Shown: positions 16,415-25,532 of the stretch, one piece after another
Layout of the letters: each line of letters opens with the position of its first letter
Numbering within the stretch: position 1 is the stretch's first letter
Source of the DNA: Agromyces tardus
GTDB taxonomy: Bacteria > Actinomycetota > Actinomycetes > Actinomycetales > Microbacteriaceae
Reading direction: 5' to 3'
Length of the DNA stretch: 64,000 bases
NCBI RefSeq assembly: GCF_003710805.1
Contig: NZ_RHHB01000001.1
Span: 310,001-374,000 of the forward strand
The notes under the pieces: model-generated
The model's input: only the letters and a program-made list of their open reading frames with translations
Database searches by the model: none
Told to the model about the DNA's origin: nothing
Position numbers and translations under genes: made by a program

Positions 16415-17938
16415 ATGCTGCTCGACGAGCTCGTGACGACCTCCGAGGCGGTCGCTGCCACGCGGTCGCGGCTCGCGAAGGTCGACGCGCTCGCCGGCCT
16501 CCTCGCACGGCTCGAGCCCGACGAGATCGCCACCGCGGTCGGGTTCCTGGTCGGCAAGCCGCGGCAGGGGCGGGTCGGCGTCGGGTGGCGCGGGCTGTCG
16601 TCGGCAATGGGCGAACCTGCGGATGCCGCGACGCTCACGATCGCCGACGTCGACGCCATGCTCGACCGGCTCGCCGCGGCATCCGGCGCCGGATCGGCGG
16701 GCGAGCGCACGCGCGAGCTGCGCGAGATCACGCAGCGGGCCACCGCGCGCGAGCAGGGCTACCTGCGCGGCATGCTGCTCGGCGAGGTGCGCACGGGCGC
16801 GCTCGAGGGCGTGCTCACGGATGCGATCGCGCGGGCGGCCGATCGCCCCGGCGACGTGGTGCGCCGTGCTGCGATGCTCTCGGGCGACCTCGGCGAGACG
16901 GCGCGCGTCGCGCTCACGGGCTCCGCCGAGGAGCTCGGCGCGATCGGGCTCGTCGTCGGGCGTCCGGTGCTGCCCATGCTCGCGGCGACCGCGCCCACCG
17001 CGGCGGCCGCGCTCGAGGCGACGGGCGAGGCATCCGTCGAATACAAGCTCGACGGGGCGCGCATCCAGGTGCACCGCACGGGCGACGACGTACGCGTCTT
17101 CACCCGCAACCTCGCCGACATCACCCACCGCGTGCCCGAGGTGGTCGAGGTCGTGCGGGGCCTGCCGGTGCACGACGTGATCCTCGACGGCGAGACGCTC
17201 TCGCTCGACGAAGACGGCGCGCCCCGCCCGTTCCAGGAGACCATGTCGCGATTCGGGGCGGATGCCGCGCGCGAAGCCCTGCTGCGGCCGTGGTTCTTCG
17301 ACGTGCTGCACGCCGACGGGCGCGACCTGCTCGATGAGCCGCTCGCGACGCGGCGCACGGAGCTCGAGCGCATCGCGGGGGAGCACCGCATCCCCGGCGA
17401 AGTCACCTCCGATCCCGAGGTCGCCGAGCGAGTGTCGCGCGACGCGCTCGCCGCGGGCCACGAGGGCGTCGTCGTCAAGGCGATCGGGTCGCCCTACGCC
17501 GCCGGCCGGCGCGGCTCGAGCTGGATCAAGGTGAAGCCCGTGCACACGTACGACCTCGTCGTGCTCGCATGCGAGTGGGGATCGGGCCGCCGCACCGGGT
17601 GGCTGTCGAACCTGCACCTCGGTGCGCTCGACCCGGCGGGCGAGTTCGGCGAGCCGGGCGGGTTCGTCATGGTCGGCAAGACGTTCAAGGGTCTCACCGA
17701 CGAGCTGCTGCGCTGGCAGACCGAGCGGTTCCCGCAGATCGAGGTGCGTCGCACCGCGCACGCGGTGTGGGTCGAGCCGGTCACCGTCGTCGAGATCGCG
17801 ATCGACGGGGTGCAGCGGTCGAGCCGCTATCCGGGCGGCATCGCGCTGCGCTTCGCGCGGGTCAAGCGCTACCGCGACGACAAGCCGGCCGCCGAGGCCG
17901 ACACCATCCAGACGCTGCGCGGGCTGCTGCGCGACTGA
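16415..17938 (+). CDS. ligB: ATP-dependent DNA ligase (LigB type)
   Basis: A 507-residue ligase, the same length class as mycobacterial LigB. An N-terminal helical DNA-binding domain (1-190) precedes the nucleotidyltransferase domain with K211 in motif I (EYKLDGARIQVHR), motif III (ILDGETLSL), motif IV (HEGVVVKA) and motif V (SSWIKVKPVHTYD). The OB fold follows, ending with the RYPGGIALRFARVKRYRDDK loop. It seals nicks in duplex DNA with ATP; in mycobacteria LigB is dispensable and acts beside the NAD-dependent LigA. The ATG at 16415 has a weak Shine-Dalgarno, and CAGACT 6 nt upstream hints at leaderless expression. Convergent with the MFS gene. Confidence 0.93.
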   Translation: MLLDELVTTSEAVAATRSRLAKVDALAGLLARLEPDEIATAVGFLVGKPRQGRVGVGWRGLSSAMGEPADAATLTIADVDAMLDRLAAASGAGSAGERTRELREITQRATAREQGYLRGMLLGEVRTGALEGVLTDAIARAADRPGDVVRRAAMLSGDLGETARVALTGSAEELGAIGLVVGRPVLPMLAATAPTAAAALEATGEASVEYKLDGARIQVHRTGDDVRVFTRNLADITHRVPEVVEVVRGLPVHDVILDGETLSLDEDGAPRPFQETMSRFGADAAREALLRPWFFDVLHADGRDLLDEPLATRRTELERIAGEHRIPGEVTSDPEVAERVSRDALAAGHEGVVVKAIGSPYAAGRRGSSWIKVKPVHTYDLVVLACEWGSGRRTGWLSNLHLGALDPAGEFGEPGGFVMVGKTFKGLTDELLRWQTERFPQIEVRRTAHAVWVEPVTVVEIAIDGVQRSSRYPGGIALRFARVKRYRDDKPAAEADTIQTLRGLLRD

Positions 17939-17944
17939 ACGGGA

Positions 17945-19231
17945 TCACTGCCGAACGGGTTCGGCCGGCTCCGGACTCGGGAGCCGCGCGCTGCGCCGCC
18001 AGACCGGCACGAACACCGCAGCGACGGCGACCGCCACGGCGCTGGCGGCGAGGAGCGCCGCCGTCACGCCGGCCAGGGTCGCGATGAGACCCGCAAGGGC
18101 CGACCCCAGTGGCAGCGCCCCCCAGCTGATGACGCGCGACGCGGAGTGCACACGGCCGAGCAAGGCGGGCGGCGTGCCCTGCTGGCGGATGACGGCGACG
18201 AGGATGCGCCACACGCTCGATCCGGCGCCCGCGGCCACGAGCCCCGTCGCCACCACCCAGAGGTCGGCGCCGAGCGCGGACGGCAGCACGAGTGCGACGG
18301 TGCCCAGGCAATCGGCGAAGAGCAGCGCGCCGGTGCCGACGCGGTGGCGAAGCGCGCTCGCCGCGAGCGAGGCGGCGACGCCACCCGCGGCCATCGCCGC
18401 GAGCAGCCAGCCGTACCCGGCGGGCGTGAGCGCGAGCGGGCCCGGCGCCACGGCGTGGACGACGAAGACGGCGGCCCAGGCGCTCCACACGAGGTTCATC
18501 GCCGCGGTCAGCAGGGTGAGGTCGCGCTGCAGCGGATGCCCCCACAGGAACGCGAGTCCCTCGCGCACGCGGCCACGCGGTCGCTGGGACTGGAGCGCGG
18601 GCTCGGGCCCAGGCCCGGGCTCGGGCACGGGCTCGCGCGCAAGTGCGGGCGCGGGCGCTGGCGCTCCCCGCGTGACGCGGCGCACGAGCATGAGCGCGGC
18701 GACCGCAGCGACTGCGTACAACGCGCTGCCGGTGCCCGCGGCCAGTGCGGCGGAGGTGCCGACGAGCAGCCCCGCGAGCGGCGGCCCGGCCAACTGGTTC
18801 GCCGCGTTGACGGTGGCCTCCATGCGCGAGTTCGCCGACGTCAGCGCCGAGCGGGGCACCACGGCGGGGACCACCGCGATGAGGGAGGTGTCGACGAGCG
18901 TCTCGGCCACGCCGTAGACGACCGCGGCGCCGAGTACGAGCGGCACGATCGGGCCGCCGAGCGCGATGCCGAGGGCCAGTGCCCCCACGGCGACCGCGCG
19001 CCCCGCATTCGCGAGCACGAGGACACGCGGAACGTGCAAGCGGTCGACCAGCCACCCCGCGTGGAGGCCGAACACGGGCCATGCGATCGTCATCAGCGTC
19101 GTCACGAGCGCGATCTCGCCGGGCGACGCTCCCGCGCCCAGCGCGATGAGGGGCAGGGCGGTGAGCACGAGCCCGTCGCCGAGGTTCGCCGCGCCCGCGC
19201 CGAACCAGAGCCAGCGGAAGGCGGCCGTCAC
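17945..19231 (-). CDS. MFS transporter
   Basis: A 428-residue MFS protein of the type often called enterobactin exporter-like or macrolide-efflux-like. It begins with RWLWFGAGAANLGDGLVLTALPLIAL, has GLHAGWLVDRLHVPRVLVLANAGRA as the helix 2-3 loop, and a long acidic/Pro central loop (about residues 193-215, APAPALAREPVPEPGPGPEP). GTG start, preceded by GGTGAAG. Divergent from a CGNR regulator, which is its likely controller. Substrate unknown. Confidence 0.88.
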   Translation of the reverse strand: MTAAFRWLWFGAGAANLGDGLVLTALPLIALGAGASPGEIALVTTLMTIAWPVFGLHAGWLVDRLHVPRVLVLANAGRAVAVGALALGIALGGPIVPLVLGAAVVYGVAETLVDTSLIAVVPAVVPRSALTSANSRMEATVNAANQLAGPPLAGLLVGTSAALAAGTGSALYAVAAVAALMLVRRVTRGAPAPAPALAREPVPEPGPGPEPALQSQRPRGRVREGLAFLWGHPLQRDLTLLTAAMNLVWSAWAAVFVVHAVAPGPLALTPAGYGWLLAAMAAGGVAASLAASALRHRVGTGALLFADCLGTVALVLPSALGADLWVVATGLVAAGAGSSVWRILVAVIRQQGTPPALLGRVHSASRVISWGALPLGSALAGLIATLAGVTAALLAASAVAVAVAAVFVPVWRRSARLPSPEPAEPVRQ

Positions 19232-19237
19232 GACACT

Positions 19238-19265
19238 TCACCAATCAACGTCATTTCACTGGTGA
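19238..19265. promoter_or_regulatory. Inverted repeat between MFS and CGNR genes
   Basis: TCACCA (19238-19243) and TGGTGA (19260-19265) form a 6-bp dyad with a 16-bp centre, placed between the divergent starts. TATCCT at 19283-19288 could be the -10 box of the CGNR gene. Confidence 0.35.
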
Positions 19266-19321
19266 GAGTAGGCCGGTCTGTGTATCCTGTCAACAGGCGT
19301 TCGGTGGTCAAGAGAGGGTGC

Positions 19322-19879
19322 ATGGTGTTCGAGCATGTCGCGAACGCCCGGTGTCTCGAGCTCGCGAACTCGGTGCCCGACCGGCACGACGGCGATCGCG
19401 ACTGGCTCGCCGACGCCGAGACCGCCGATGCGTGGGCGGCGACCCTCGGCCTCGGGCGGGTCGAGCCGCTCACCGGGCCCGACCGCGCGGCGCTCATCGA
19501 CCTGCGCGAGGCGATCGTCGCCGTCTTCGGAGCGCACGTGCAGGGGGCTCCGATCGATCCCCGAGCGCTGGGCGCCCTGACGCGGGAGCACACGCGGGGG
19601 CTCGGGCGCCACGGGTACGTCGCCGAGGGCGGCGCCTTCCGCCGGGACTGGCCGGTCGTGTGGGACGGCCCCTCCCTGCGCGCCGCCTTCGCGGGCTCGG
19701 CCGTCGAGCTCCTCACCGATCCACGGCTCGATCGGGTCGGACAGTGCCCGAGCTGCGGGTGGCTCTTCGTCGACACCACGAAGAACCGCAGCCGACGCTG
19801 GTGCTCGATGGAGATGTGCGGCGGCCGCGACAAGGCGCTCCGCCACTATCGACGGCAGCGGGCCGGCGCGAGCGACTGA
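19322..19879 (+). CDS. CGNR zinc finger / ABATE domain regulator
   Basis: A 185-residue protein. The N-terminal half is the helical ABATE stress-sensing domain (CLELANSVPDR near the start), and the C-terminal 45 residues are a CGNR-type zinc ribbon: CPSCGWLFVDTTKNRSRRWC and then MCGGRDKALRHYRRQR, four Cys ligands in all. The family signature CGNR is CGGR here. Such proteins bind nucleic acid and usually act as transcriptional regulators. It is divergent from an MFS exporter. ATG at 19322 with GAGAGGG just upstream. Confidence 0.88.
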   Translation: MVFEHVANARCLELANSVPDRHDGDRDWLADAETADAWAATLGLGRVEPLTGPDRAALIDLREAIVAVFGAHVQGAPIDPRALGALTREHTRGLGRHGYVAEGGAFRRDWPVVWDGPSLRAAFAGSAVELLTDPRLDRVGQCPSCGWLFVDTTKNRSRRWCSMEMCGGRDKALRHYRRQRAGASD

Positions 19880-19977
19880 ACGGCCGACCGGCCGGAGGCC
19901 GCACCTGCACGATCGGAACGCTTCGGCGCGCGCGACGTGGATCCGTGGTGGACTGGAAGGGTGAGCAGCGTGCGGCC

Positions 19978-21606
19978 ATGACCGACCCGCGCCGGCCGCG
20001 CGACGACCTCGACGTCCGCGTGACCGGCGGTTCGGTGCGCGGTGCCGCGGATCGCGGCATGCTCGCCTGGCGCGGGATCCCCTATGCCGCCGCGCCCGTG
20101 GCCGCGCTGCGATTCGCGGCTCCGGCGCCGGTCGTCTCATGGAGCGGCATCCGGCCGGCGGTCGCGTTCGGCGCGGTCGCGCCGCAGACGCACCCGAATC
20201 CGCTGGTGCGTGCGACGTCGACGATCTCCGCCGCCGCGGAGGACTGCCTGACGGTGAACGTCTCGGCGCCCCCCACGTCGTCATCGTCGACGTCGTCCGC
20301 GCTACCCGTCATGGTCTTCATCCACGGCGGCGGCTACAGCTCCGGATCGTCGCAGGACTTCGCGGGGCAGGGCGAGAGCTTCGTGCGCACGGGCCGGATC
20401 GTCTACGTCAGCTTCAACTACCGGCTCGGTGCGCTCGGGTACCTCGACTTCACCCGCTACGCCACCGAGGAGCACGCGTTCGTCAGCAACCTCGGACTCC
20501 GCGACCAGGTCGCCGCCCTGCGCTGGGTGCGCGACAACATCGCCTCCTTCGGCGGCGATCCGGCCAACGTCACCGTGTTCGGGGAGTCGGCCGGCGGCAA
20601 TGCCGTGACGACCCTCCTGGCGACGCCCGCGGCATCCGGCCTCTTCGCCCGCGCGATCGCGCAGAGCCCGCCGCCGAACGCGGTCTACCCGCCGTCGCTG
20701 ACGGCACGCTGGGCCGGTGACTACGTGGAGATCCTGCGCGGCATCGTGTCGGGGGCCGCCGAGCCCGACGCGGGCGGAGCGACGGCGGCTGATCGGGCGG
20801 CGCGTGCGGCGGGCGACGTCGCTCACGTCATTCCGCCGTCGCCGCAACTGCTCCTCGCGGGCGCCTCCACGATCGACCTGGTCGCGGCGTGCGCCGTGCT
20901 GCAGGCGCGCACCCCCGACTCCGACCCCGGCGCGTTCTGCCTGGCACCGGTGGTCGACGGGGACTTCCTGCCGCGACATCCGATGCGCGCGTTCCGGGAC
21001 GGACGGGCCCATCGGGTGCCGCTCATCATCGGCACGAACGACCGGGAGGGTTCGATCTTCCGAGGCCGCATCGACATCCTGCCGCGCACGCCCGATCGGA
21101 TCGAGGCGCTGTTCGCACGGGCGCCCGCGCCAGCGCGAGCGAGCATGCACCGCGCCTACCCGGGGCTGCCGGCCCGGCGGCCGGCCGCCGACTTCGGCGG
21201 GGACTTCGGCTTCTGGTATCCGAGCACGCGCGTGGCCGACTTCCATTCGCGGCACGCCCCGGTGTGGTCGTACCGTTTCGACCTCGCGACCCGCTTGCTC
21301 AAGGTGCTCGGCCTCGACGCGACCCACGGCGTCGAGATGTTCGCCCTGTTCGACAGCACCGACCGGCCGCTCGCCCGGCTCATGACCGCGTTCGGCGGCT
21401 CCCGCGCCTACGTTGCGGCGGGGAAGCGCATGCGGGAGCCGTGGCTGCGATTCGCCGAGGGCCTCACGCCGACCGCGACGTGGCCGCGCTACGACGAGCG
21501 GATGCGGCAGACGCTCGTCATCGACCAGGAGGATCGGATCGAGGAGGACCCCCGGCGCGAGCGGCGCCGCGCGTGGAATCGCTTCCTCCCCTGGCTCGCG
21601 GGCTGA
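19978..21606 (+). CDS. Carboxylesterase type B (para-nitrobenzyl esterase-like)
   Basis: A 542-residue esterase. The oxyanion loop is IHGGGYSSGS, the nucleophile is S204 in FGESAGGNAV, the acid is probably the Glu in GTNDREGSIF, and the His lies in ATHGVEMFALFD. No signal peptide is visible, so it should act in the cytoplasm on carboxylic esters of unknown nature. The ATG at 19978 lacks a close Shine-Dalgarno; an in-frame GTG at 19945 is an alternative and would add 11 residues. A low-complexity run of Ser and Thr (about residues 97-108) sits in a surface loop before the oxyanion strand. Confidence 0.87.
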   Translation: MTDPRRPRDDLDVRVTGGSVRGAADRGMLAWRGIPYAAAPVAALRFAAPAPVVSWSGIRPAVAFGAVAPQTHPNPLVRATSTISAAAEDCLTVNVSAPPTSSSSTSSALPVMVFIHGGGYSSGSSQDFAGQGESFVRTGRIVYVSFNYRLGALGYLDFTRYATEEHAFVSNLGLRDQVAALRWVRDNIASFGGDPANVTVFGESAGGNAVTTLLATPAASGLFARAIAQSPPPNAVYPPSLTARWAGDYVEILRGIVSGAAEPDAGGATAADRAARAAGDVAHVIPPSPQLLLAGASTIDLVAACAVLQARTPDSDPGAFCLAPVVDGDFLPRHPMRAFRDGRAHRVPLIIGTNDREGSIFRGRIDILPRTPDRIEALFARAPAPARASMHRAYPGLPARRPAADFGGDFGFWYPSTRVADFHSRHAPVWSYRFDLATRLLKVLGLDATHGVEMFALFDSTDRPLARLMTAFGGSRAYVAAGKRMREPWLRFAEGLTPTATWPRYDERMRQTLVIDQEDRIEEDPRRERRRAWNRFLPWLAG

Positions 21607-21672
21607 TTCCGCCGAGCGCCTGCCGCCGGCGCCGGGCACCGTACGAGGGTCCGGGCCGGCCGGGCCTTCCCA

Positions 21673-21688
21673 ATGTTGACGTCAACAT
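21673..21688. promoter_or_regulatory. LacI operator copy 1 (upstream of GH30)
   Basis: ATGTTGACGTCAACAT, a perfect 16-bp palindrome with central CG, typical of LacI-family sites. Identical copies occur at 21709 and 30588 and a one-mismatch copy at 30623. TATAAG at 21688-21693 may be the -10 box of the GH30 gene, so binding here would block RNA polymerase. Confidence 0.85.
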
Positions 21689-21708
21689 ATAAGGTCGAAC
21701 CGCGGGGC

Positions 21709-21724
21709 ATGTTGACGTCAACAT
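21709..21724. promoter_or_regulatory. LacI operator copy 2 (upstream of GH30)
   Basis: Second exact copy of ATGTTGACGTCAACAT, 36 bp after the first and 51 bp before the GH30 start codon. The pair spacing matches the 35 bp between copies 3 and 4. Confidence 0.85.
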
Positions 21725-21775
21725 GCCTCCATGACCCACCGACCGACCTTCCAACGGCGAAAGAGGACGACGTCA

Positions 21776-24700
21776 ATGACGATGCACGGCAGACGGTTCC
21801 GACCACTCAGGCGACTCACCGCCCTCGCGACGGGCGCGGCCCTCGCGACCGGCGCGCTGCTCGCCTCCCCGATCGGGCAGGCCGAACCGGCCACGGCCGC
21901 CGACGGGCTCACGATCACGCCGAACCCGGCGTACCAGGGCGAGTCGTTCGAGGGATGGGGCACGAGCCTCGTCTGGTTCGCGAACGCGACCGGCGGCTAC
22001 CCCGACGCGCTGCGGGAGGAGCTCTACCAGGCGGTGTTCGGCGAGGACGGACTCGACCTGAACATCGCGCGCTACAACATCGGCGGCGGCAACGCCTCCG
22101 ACGTGGCCGACTACCTGCGGCCGGGTGGCGCGGTCGAGGGCTGGTGGGCTGCCGACGCCGACGGCTCCGCGGGCACCTACGGCGGCGTCGCCACGACGTA
22201 CGCCGACCGCAGCGCCCTGCTCGCCGCCTGGAACGCAGACGACCCCGATTCCTACGACTGGTCGGCCGACGCGACCCAGCGCTGGTGGGTCGAGCGGCTC
22301 GCCGCCGACGACCAGATCACGCACTGGGAGACGTTCGCGAACTCCGCGCCCTACTTCATGACCGAGAGCGGCTACGTCTCGGGCGGGTTCAACTCGTCGT
22401 CCGAGCAGCTCAAGCCGGCGGCGCAGCAGCAGTTCGCGAAGTACCTCGTGAACGTCACCGAGCACCTCGAGGACGAGTACGGCATCTCGGTCGACACCAT
22501 CGATCCGCTCAACGAGCCGAACACGAACTACTGGGGCACGACGCTCAGCAACGGCAAGCCGGTCGGCGGGCGCCAGGAGGGCATGCACGTGGGCCCGGCT
22601 CGCCAGGCGTCGCTCATCGACGCGGTGCATGCCGAGCTCGACGCGGCCGCCACGACGACGGATGCCGGGATCGCCGCGATGGACGAGACGAACCCCGGCA
22701 TCTTCGCCACGAACTGGGCCGCCTACCCCGCCGCGACGCGCGCGAAGGTCGACCGCATGAACGTGCACACGTACGGCACCTCGGGGCGCCTCACCGTGCG
22801 CGACCTCGCCAAGCAGGCCGACACCGACCTCTGGATGAGCGAGATCGAGGGCAACTGGGTGACCGGCTACAACCCGCTCAGCATCGAGAACGGCCTCGGC
22901 ATCGCGGGCCGCGTCATGGACGACCTGCGCGAGCTCGAGCCGAAGGCGTGGGTGCTGTGGCAGCCCGTCGAGGACCTCTACAACATGGAGCCGCAGGGCG
23001 AGAACTCCAACTGGGGCTCGATCTACCTCGACCTCGACTGCACGCCCTACGACGAGGCTGGCACCACGGTGTGGAAGTCCGCGCGCCGCGTCGCGGCGGC
23101 AGGCGGCGACTCGACGAAGGCGCCCGAATGCGGCGTCTCGATCAACTCGAAGTTCAACACCTTGCGCAACTTCACGAAGTTCATCCACGAGGGCGACCAC
23201 CTCATGGCGGTCGACGACGTCTCGAGCACCGCCGCGGTGCGCGGCGACGGCACGGGGGCGACGATCGTGCACCGCAACACCGCGGCATCCGCGCAGCAGG
23301 TCACGATCGACCTGTCGAACTTCGGCGATATCGCCGAGGGCGCCACGGTGACCCCGGTGGTCACGACCCAGGCCGCCTCGCTCGACGACCCCACGTCGAA
23401 CGCCCTCGTCGAGGGCGCCGCCGTCGCGATCGACCGCGAGGCGCGCACCGCGACCCTCACGGTGCCGGCCAAGTCGGTGACCACGTTCGTGATCGACGGC
23501 GTCTCGGGGGTCGCGGCCGAGGCCCCGGCACTGAACGACGGGCACCGCTACCAGCTCGTCGGCGGCCAGAGCGGCAAGGCGCTCACCGCCGCGGCGGGTG
23601 CGACGGGGGTCGCCACCACCATCACCGGACTCGCGACCGACCCCGCGCTCGCCGCGCGTCAGGCGTGGACCGTGCACGAGGTGGCTGCGGGCGACCGCGA
23701 GGCGACGCGACGCGTGGTGCTCGAGGCATCCGACGGCCGTGTGCTGGGTGCGACGAGTGCGGGCACCGACCTGCGCCAGGTGACGGCGGATGCCGCAGCC
23801 GCGACGCCCGCGACCCGCTGGATCGTGAACACGACCGACGGCGTTCGCTACTCGCTCGTAAACGAGGCGCTCGGACTCGCGCTCGACGTCGGCGGCCAGT
23901 CGACCGCGGAGGGCGCGACCGTGGGCGTGTACGGCTCGAACGGCGGCGCCAACCAGTCGTGGGCCCCGCTCGACCTCGCCCCGCTCGACGAGCAGACGGT
24001 CGCCGCGCGCACCCAGGTGGGCGTGGAACCGGTGCTGCCGACGACGATCGTGCCGCGATATCCGTGGGGCGCGGGCGCGCCGGTCGCGGTCGAGTGGCAG
24101 CTGCCGGATGCCGCGGCGTGGGCCGAACGCGGACGCGTCGAGGTGCCCGGCACCGCGACCGACGTCTTCGGCCAGCCGATCGCGGTGACCGCGCTCGTCG
24201 ACGTGGGCGGGCTCACCGCCACCGATCCCGTGTCGATCACCGTCGCGGCGGGCGCCTCGCTCGCGGGCGTGCAGGCTGCGGCGCCCGCGACCGTGCCGGC
24301 CCGGGTCGGCGCCTCGGAGAACGCCTTCGACGTGCCGGTCACGTGGGACTGGTCGACCCTCACGGCCGACGACCTCGCCGAGGTCGGCGTCGTGCGGGTC
24401 TCGGGAACCGCGACCGCCGACGACGCGCAGTTGCCCGCACAGCTCGCGGTGCTCGTGACCGAGGGCACCCTGCGCAACTTCAACCCCGACACCGGCACGA
24501 CCGCCTCGGCGAGCTCGACCGAGCCCGGCTACCCGATCGACCGCACCCGCAACGGCGTGCTCGACGACAAGGGCTGGTCGAACTGGGTGTCGGGCACCAA
24601 GCCGGCGCAGAGCACGCTGACGTACCAGTACGCGAAGCCCCACCAGGTGCAGCAGGTGACGGTGCGGTTCTACCGCGACGGCACCACGAGCTGGGCGCAG

Positions 24701-25453
24701 TCGATGCAGGTGCAGGTTCGCGGCACCGACGGCGCCTGGGTGGCGGCCCCCGGCTGGGAGACCGCGAAGCCGGTCGCGTCGCCCGCCGACGGCAGTGCGC
24801 CGATCGTGACGGCCGAGTTCGCGCCCGTGACCGCCACCGGCGTGCGCGTGATCATGAACGCCTACCCGGCGACGCACCTGATCGTTTCGGAGGTGCAGGT
24901 GTTCGAGTCGGTGCCCTCGCCCGCGGCGGTCAGTGACCTCGCGGTGCTGCGCCTCGACGGCGAGTCGATCGAGGGCTTCGACCCGGCGCGCACCTCGTAC
25001 GAGGTCGACGTCGCCGGCGGACGACTGCCCGTCGTCGACGGGATCGCCGTCGACTCGGCGGCGACCGTGCGCGTCACGCAGCCGACCACCGCGAACGGCG
25101 GGGTCGCGACGATCGCGGTGACCTCGGCCGACGGCAGCGCCCGCACGGAGGTCACCGTCACGATCCGCAGGCACGCGGTGATCGACGGCCTGGCGCTCGT
25201 CGCGCGACCGCGTGTGGGCACGCCCATGTCGGCGACGGCCACGATCGACCCGGGCGACGGCGAGATCTCGTGGCAGTGGTTCCTGAACGGCGAGCCGATC
25301 GCCGGTGCGACGGCGCAGGCCTACACGCCGCAGACGAACGACGCGGGCAAGCAGCTCAGCGTGCGCGTCACCGTCTCGGCCGAGGGCGTGGAGCCGGCCA
25401 CGGCCGAGAGCGATGCCCAGCGCATCGTGTCGCTGCACTCGCGCGAGCCGTAG
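21776..25453 (+). CDS. Secreted multidomain GH30 glycosidase (probable endo-beta-1,6-galactanase)
   Basis: A 1225-residue exported enzyme. ATG at 21776 has AAGAGGA 8 nt upstream. A signal peptide covers about residues 1-42 (Arg-rich start, hydrophobic core, cleavage near ATA-AD). The GH30 domain (about 45-575) opens with FEGWGTSLVWFANATGG, the wording of beta-1,6-galactanases (GH30_5). The acid/base is E247 in DPLNEPNTNYWG and the nucleophile E356 in WMSEIEGNW. Then follow a ricin-B-like beta-trefoil (about 588-738), two Ig-like domains (742-898), a discoidin-type carbohydrate-binding module CBM32 (900-1043), a cadherin-like segment and a last Ig-like domain. No sortase or anchor signal is seen. 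Two LacI operators precede it, so it should be induced with the transport genes at 30.7 kb. Confidence 0.88.
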   Translation: MTMHGRRFRPLRRLTALATGAALATGALLASPIGQAEPATAADGLTITPNPAYQGESFEGWGTSLVWFANATGGYPDALREELYQAVFGEDGLDLNIARYNIGGGNASDVADYLRPGGAVEGWWAADADGSAGTYGGVATTYADRSALLAAWNADDPDSYDWSADATQRWWVERLAADDQITHWETFANSAPYFMTESGYVSGGFNSSSEQLKPAAQQQFAKYLVNVTEHLEDEYGISVDTIDPLNEPNTNYWGTTLSNGKPVGGRQEGMHVGPARQASLIDAVHAELDAAATTTDAGIAAMDETNPGIFATNWAAYPAATRAKVDRMNVHTYGTSGRLTVRDLAKQADTDLWMSEIEGNWVTGYNPLSIENGLGIAGRVMDDLRELEPKAWVLWQPVEDLYNMEPQGENSNWGSIYLDLDCTPYDEAGTTVWKSARRVAAAGGDSTKAPECGVSINSKFNTLRNFTKFIHEGDHLMAVDDVSSTAAVRGDGTGATIVHRNTAASAQQVTIDLSNFGDIAEGATVTPVVTTQAASLDDPTSNALVEGAAVAIDREARTATLTVPAKSVTTFVIDGVSGVAAEAPALNDGHRYQLVGGQSGKALTAAAGATGVATTITGLATDPALAARQAWTVHEVAAGDREATRRVVLEASDGRVLGATSAGTDLRQVTADAAAATPATRWIVNTTDGVRYSLVNEALGLALDVGGQSTAEGATVGVYGSNGGANQSWAPLDLAPLDEQTVAARTQVGVEPVLPTTIVPRYPWGAGAPVAVEWQLPDAAAWAERGRVEVPGTATDVFGQPIAVTALVDVGGLTATDPVSITVAAGASLAGVQAAAPATVPARVGASENAFDVPVTWDWSTLTADDLAEVGVVRVSGTATADDAQLPAQLAVLVTEGTLRNFNPDTGTTASASSTEPGYPIDRTRNGVLDDKGWSNWVSGTKPAQSTLTYQYAKPHQVQQVTVRFYRDGTTSWAQSMQVQVRGTDGAWVAAPGWETAKPVASPADGSAPIVTAEFAPVTATGVRVIMNAYPATHLIVSEVQVFESVPSPAAVSDLAVLRLDGESIEGFDPARTSYEVDVAGGRLPVVDGIAVDSAATVRVTQPTTANGGVATIAVTSADGSARTEVTVTIRRHAVIDGLALVARPRVGTPMSATATIDPGDGEISWQWFLNGEPIAGATAQAYTPQTNDAGKQLSVRVTVSAEGVEPATAESDAQRIVSLHSREP

Positions 25454-25532
25454 CGAGCGGATGCCTCGGGGCCGATGCCGCGGGGTGATCGGGCGGTCGT
25501 CGCGTTCGTCGCGGCGGCCGCCCGCCGCGCTG

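Noticed and set aside
21773-25438. Very long open frame on the minus strand opposite the GH30 gene
   Set aside because: Its product is Arg/Gly/His-rich without any domain, as expected for the antisense frame of a high-GC gene; the plus frame has full domains and catalytic residues.
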